Origin: Herbaspirillum seropedicae
GTDB lineage: Bacteria; Pseudomonadota; Gammaproteobacteria; Burkholderiales; Burkholderiaceae_D
NCBI RefSeq assembly: GCF_001040945.1
Contig: NZ_CP011930.1
Span: 2,209,704-2,273,703, forward strand
Reading direction: 5' to 3'
Length of the DNA: 64,000 bases
The translations under genes and the position numbers were made by a program. Below the pieces are notes generated by a model, which had not been told where the DNA came from, ran no database searches, and worked only from the letters and a program-made list of their open reading frames with translations. Numbering within the stretch: the first letter of the stretch is position 1; every line of letters begins with the position of its first letter. Below are positions 61,146 to 64,000 of this stretch, piece by piece.

Positions 61146-62118
61146 GCGGCGCGGCAGCCTGGCGCGCTGCCTTGGCCTGCAGCAGCGCGACCAGCTGCTC
61201 GATGACCGGCCAGTCCTGCTCATCGAACTTGCGCGCAAACAAGACTTCACCGGGCGGCAGCGGACTATTGTTGTGCGGCGAATTGAAGACCACGTCCTGG
61301 GCAAACTGCGCCAGCGTATCGCCGTTGATGGCTTCGGGACTCTGCTTGCCGGGCCGCCAGTCGGTGTAGGTCAGGGTAGGGCGCAGGCTCTCCTTGAAGG
61401 GCGAATTCCAGAGGATGGTCTGGAAGAAGAACTCATCCGGGCAATCGGTGTGATGGCAGAAGCGCACGAAGCGCGGATGCTCGCTGACGTAGTCGAGCAC
61501 GTAGCGGCAGGCCTCGCCAGTGATGGCCCACCATTGCGAACCCGCCGCCGGTTGCAACGGGCCGAAGGCGCGCCGGAAATTGCGGCGCGGCAGGTGGGCG
61601 TTGATGAAGTCCTGCAACATCCAGCGATAGCGGTGCATGGGCGGACTGCGGCGTATCCAGTAGTGCTCCAGCCGGCCCAGGCCCTTGCCGTACTCTTCAT
61701 TGGGCATGGCAAAGGCATCCATGTAGTTGGCCCCGCGCTCGCGCGCAAAGAAGCTGGCGATGTAAGCGGGCGGTTGCACCGGCAGCGTAGCGCCGCTGAG
61801 CAGGACGACGCGGTCGGGCGTGCCCAGGGTCTGCATCGCCTGGCGCATCAGCCGCAGCGTGGCTTCCACCAGCGAGAAATGCGCCCATGCGCCATCGACG
61901 CGATCGCGGCAGAAGTGCAGGTGCGGATAGCGGTCGGCCAGTCCCAGGAAGGGCGCGATGTCGGTCTTGCGGTCAATGTGCAGGAAGAAATGGGCCTTCG
62001 AGGGGGCCGCCGGATGCGCGGGTGCATCGGCCTGCGCCTGGTCACTGTCGAGCTGGGCCATGAGCGTGTCCAGCAGGCGAGGATTGTTGTGGGCCAGGAT
62101 CAGGTAGGCGATGTTCAT
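61129..62118 (-). CDS. GT14-like glycosyltransferase, inverted within the cluster
   Basis: The 329-residue enzyme opens MNIAYLILAHNNPRLLDTLM, nearly the same pattern as the GT14-like protein at 54567. It has FFLHIDRKTDIAPF, RVVLLSGATLPVQ, GSQWWAITGEACRYVL and CPDEFFFQTILWNS. A low-complexity stretch of Ala/Asp/Pro (about residues 27-41) is an insert. The start at 62118 is set by the family N-terminus; ATG 62133 is possible. It is the second minus-strand gene in the cluster and converges, with overlapping end, on the acyltransferase. Confidence 0.87.
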   Translation of the reverse strand: MNIAYLILAHNNPRLLDTLMAQLDSDQAQADAPAHPAAPSKAHFFLHIDRKTDIAPFLGLADRYPHLHFCRDRVDGAWAHFSLVEATLRLMRQAMQTLGTPDRVVLLSGATLPVQPPAYIASFFARERGANYMDAFAMPNEEYGKGLGRLEHYWIRRSPPMHRYRWMLQDFINAHLPRRNFRRAFGPLQPAAGSQWWAITGEACRYVLDYVSEHPRFVRFCHHTDCPDEFFFQTILWNSPFKESLRPTLTYTDWRPGKQSPEAINGDTLAQFAQDVVFNSPHNNSPLPPGEVLFARKFDEQDWPVIEQLVALLQAKAARQAAAPLRESA

Positions 62119-62412
62119 CGTGTTGTTCTTCATGCTGGTTCGTGAGGGGCAGCGCCGGGCATGCTTGCGCGAGCGCCTGCACGCTTGAGGTCGATAAAGG
62201 AGTACAAAGTTCCGCATGCGCAGCGATCCATTTGTTGCGCTGCACATCGCCGTGCAGGCGGGTGTGTCGCAGTCCGGCGACATCAGTTTTTTGCTCCGCA
62301 ATAAGAACTTTTCGGCCTTCAGCCGCTCTGTTGAAGGTCATGTGGCGCAGCACCGATTTCACTGGCTGGCCACGTCTGTATTCCTTCAATGACCTTCCGA
62401 CGAGAGACCTGG
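62119..62412. promoter_or_regulatory. Divergent intergenic region with a 10-bp inverted repeat
   Basis: The region separates the minus-strand GT14-like gene from the hexapeptide transferase and must hold both promoters. CGCCTGCACG at 62174-62183 recurs as its exact inverse CGTGCAGGCG at 62251-62260. The AT-rich part (TTTTTTGCTCCGCAATAAGA) lies near 62287-62306. No clear -35/-10 was found. Confidence 0.35.
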
Positions 62413-62979
62413 ATGACGAGAGATCCCGACTGGGAAGCCGACCTGCGGCGCTATGACATGCGCCGCCCCTTCCTCAAGGAACAATCGATCTGGGCGATCT
62501 GGGTGTATCGCTGGGGCCGCCGTATCGAGGCGCGTCCGGCGGGACTGTCCCGCAAGATCGCCAACCTGTTCTACTGGCTGGCCTTCCGGCTGGTCGAAAC
62601 CGTATTCGGCATCAGCCTGCCGCGCACCGCCAGGATAGGCCCGGGCCTGCGCATCTGGCACTTCGGCAACATCTTCCTGCACGGCGACGTGGTCATCGGT
62701 GCGGGCTGCACGCTGCGCCAGGGCGTGACCATCGGCAACCGCCGCGAAGGCGGTCCGGTGCCGGTGCTGGGCGACAACGTCGAGCTGGGTGCGTACGCCC
62801 AGGTGCTGGGCGCGGTCCACCTGGGCGATGGCTGCAAGGTGGGGGCGATGTCCGTGGTGCTGGACGACGTGCCACCGGGCGCGACCGCCGTGGGCGCACC
62901 CGCGCGCGTGATTGCGCGCACCTCGGCGGGCAGCCTTGCATCCGCCTCTTCCGAATTACTGCAAAAGGACATGACATGA
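62413..62979 (+). CDS. Hexapeptide-repeat acetyltransferase (serine-acetyltransferase-like)
   Basis: The 188-residue protein has a left-handed beta-helix built of hexapeptide repeats: [96 protein letters not shown]. This is the layout of CysE-like EPS acetyltransferases. An in-frame ATG at 62389 is possible but lacks a ribosome site. The stop overlaps the galE start (ATGA). It probably O- or N-acetylates a sugar or nucleotide sugar of the EPS. Confidence 0.88.
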   Translation: MTRDPDWEADLRRYDMRRPFLKEQSIWAIWVYRWGRRIEARPAGLSRKIANLFYWLAFRLVETVFGISLPRTARIGPGLRIWHFGNIFLHGDVVIGAGCTLRQGVTIGNRREGGPVPVLGDNVELGAYAQVLGAVHLGDGCKVGAMSVVLDDVPPGATAVGAPARVIARTSAGSLASASSELLQKDMT

Positions 62980-64000
62980 CCCAAGCCACCATCCTCGTCA
63001 CCGGCGGCGCCGGCTACATCGGTTCGCACACCTGCGTCGAGCTCATCCATGCCGGCTATGCCGTGGTGGTGCTGGACAACCTGTGCAACAGCCGCGCCAG
63101 CGTGATCGATCGCATCGCGCAGATTTCCGGACAACGTCCGCATTTCGTGCAGGGCGACATCCGCGACCGCGCGGTGCTGGATGGCATCTTCAAGAGCCAT
63201 CGCATCGAGGCCGTGATCCACTTCGCCGGCCTCAAGGCGGTCGGCGAATCGGTGGCGCAGCCGCTGCGCTACTACGACAACAACGTCCACGGCAGCAATG
63301 TGCTGTTCGAAGCCATGGCTGCGCATGGAGTGAAGAACATCGTCTTCTCGTCCTCGGCCACCGTCTATGGCGATCCGGCCAGCGTGCCGATCACGGAAGA
63401 ATTCCCGCTCTCGGCCACCAATCCCTATGGCCGCAGCAAGCTGATGGTGGAGCAGATCCTGGGTGACCTGCACGTGGCCGATCCCAGCTGGCGCATTGCG
63501 CTGCTGCGCTACTTCAATCCGGTCGGCGCGCATGAGAGCGGACTCATCGGCGAAGACCCCAGCGGCATTCCCAACAACCTGCTGCCCTTCATCGCGCAGG
63601 TGGCCGATGGCCGTCGCGCGGCGCTGTCGGTCTATGGCAGCGATTACCCGACCCCGGACGGCACGGGGGTGCGCGATTACATCCACGTCGTCGACCTCGC
63701 GCTGGGCCACCTGAAGACCTTGCGCAAGCTGGAGCAGGGGCCGGGCGTCTACACCTACAACCTGGGCACCGGACGCGGCAACAGCGTGCTGGAAATGCTG
63801 GCGGCCTTCGAACAGGCCTGCGGCAACAAGCTGCCTTACCAGTTGGTGGATCGCCGTCCCGGCGATATCGCCTGCTGCTACGCCGCCACCGAACGCGCAG
63901 AGCGCGAGCTGGGCTGGCGCGCCCAGCGCGGCATCGAAGCCATGTGCGCCGATACCTGGCGCTGGCAGGCATTGGCCAAGCGACTGGCCCAGGAAGAGGC
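62976..64000 (+). CDS. galE: UDP-glucose 4-epimerase (3' end beyond window)
   Basis: The enzyme interconverts UDP-glucose and UDP-galactose. Visible are the NAD-binding [18 protein letters not shown], the catalytic region with SSSATVYG, the Y-x3-K motif in [12 protein letters not shown], and [21 protein letters not shown] run of 341 codons is open to the window edge without a stop. E. coli GalE has 338 residues, so only a few residues should be missing. The ATG overlaps the upstream stop by 4 nt. UDP-galactose would feed the EPS glycosyltransferases. Confidence 0.95.
   Translation, partial: MTQATILVTGGAGYIGSHTCVELIHAGYAVVVLDNLCNSRASVIDRIAQISGQRPHFVQGDIRDRAVLDGIFKSHRIEAVIHFAGLKAVGESVAQPLRYYDNNVHGSNVLFEAMAAHGVKNIVFSSSATVYGDPASVPITEEFPLSATNPYGRSKLMVEQILGDLHVADPSWRIALLRYFNPVGAHESGLIGEDPSGIPNNLLPFIAQVADGRRAALSVYGSDYPTPDGTGVRDYIHVVDLALGHLKTLRKLEQGPGVYTYNLGTGRGNSVLEMLAAFEQACGNKLPYQLVDRRPGDIACCYAATERAERELGWRAQRGIEAMCADTWRWQALAKRLAQEE

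Overview
The window reads as chromosome from a Herbaspirillum-like betaproteobacterium (Oxalobacteraceae, Burkholderiales). The basis is high-GC coding DNA, the order thrS-infC-rpmI-rplT-pheS-pheT-ihfA-merR, a MerR-type gene straight after ihfA, and an exosortase-B type exopolysaccharide (EPS) locus. This is inference from gene content and protein resemblance; no database search was possible. I see no phage, insertion sequence, CRISPR array or rRNA.

Layout. 1-4.2 kb: the start of an OmpR-type response regulator on the minus strand, then a tightly overlapped three-gene unit (PLP-dependent alpha-oxoamine-synthase-like enzyme, BioF2/FemAB-type acyltransferase, MFS exporter) that looks like a small-molecule production and export operon. 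4.2-7.9 kb: cheV and the late cobalamin genes cobT-cobS-cobC. 7.9-12.5 kb: a NarL-type two-component pair divergent from the cstA-ybdD transporter unit, with a repeated CTRCGTAG motif between them. 12.5-18.5 kb: a cluster of DnaA-box-like sites, a small secreted protein, htpX, a ybaL-type K+/H+ antiporter, an FMN riboswitch driving a type II lumazine synthase, and several small envelope proteins. 18.5-24 kb: tRNA-Leu, an alpha/beta hydrolase, ridA-relA, twin tRNA-Val genes and an orphan cheY. 24-32.4 kb: the translation operon thrS to ihfA/merR. It has a threonine-rich leader peptide plus terminator before thrS, an AUA start codon for infC and a terminator hairpin between rplT and pheS. 32.5-34 kb: a GNAT acetyltransferase and a PAP2 phosphatase.

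34-64 kb is one large EPS cluster. The first block is the exosortase-B-associated set: outer-membrane epsL, priming sugar-phosphate transferase, epsD lipoprotein, epsE export protein, epsF chain-length protein, epsG ATPase, and a fused xrtB-epsI. Then come a Wzy-like polymerase, glycosyltransferases (including a GT26 enzyme fused to a STAS domain and two GT14-like enzymes), a Wzx-like flippase, four predicted O-acyltransferases, and the sugar-nucleotide genes manC, ugd and galE. galE runs off the right edge. Together these suggest a Wzx/Wzy-type, probably heavily acylated polymer containing mannose- or fucose-type sugar, glucuronic acid and galactose. One secreted protein of unknown function and one GT14-like gene lie on the opposite strand inside the cluster.

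Most noteworthy: the thrS leader, the oxoamine-synthase/acyltransferase/exporter operon, the GT26-STAS fusion, the xrtB-epsI fusion with no PEP-CTERM substrate in sight, the DnaA-box cluster, and the repeat array between the two-component genes and cstA.
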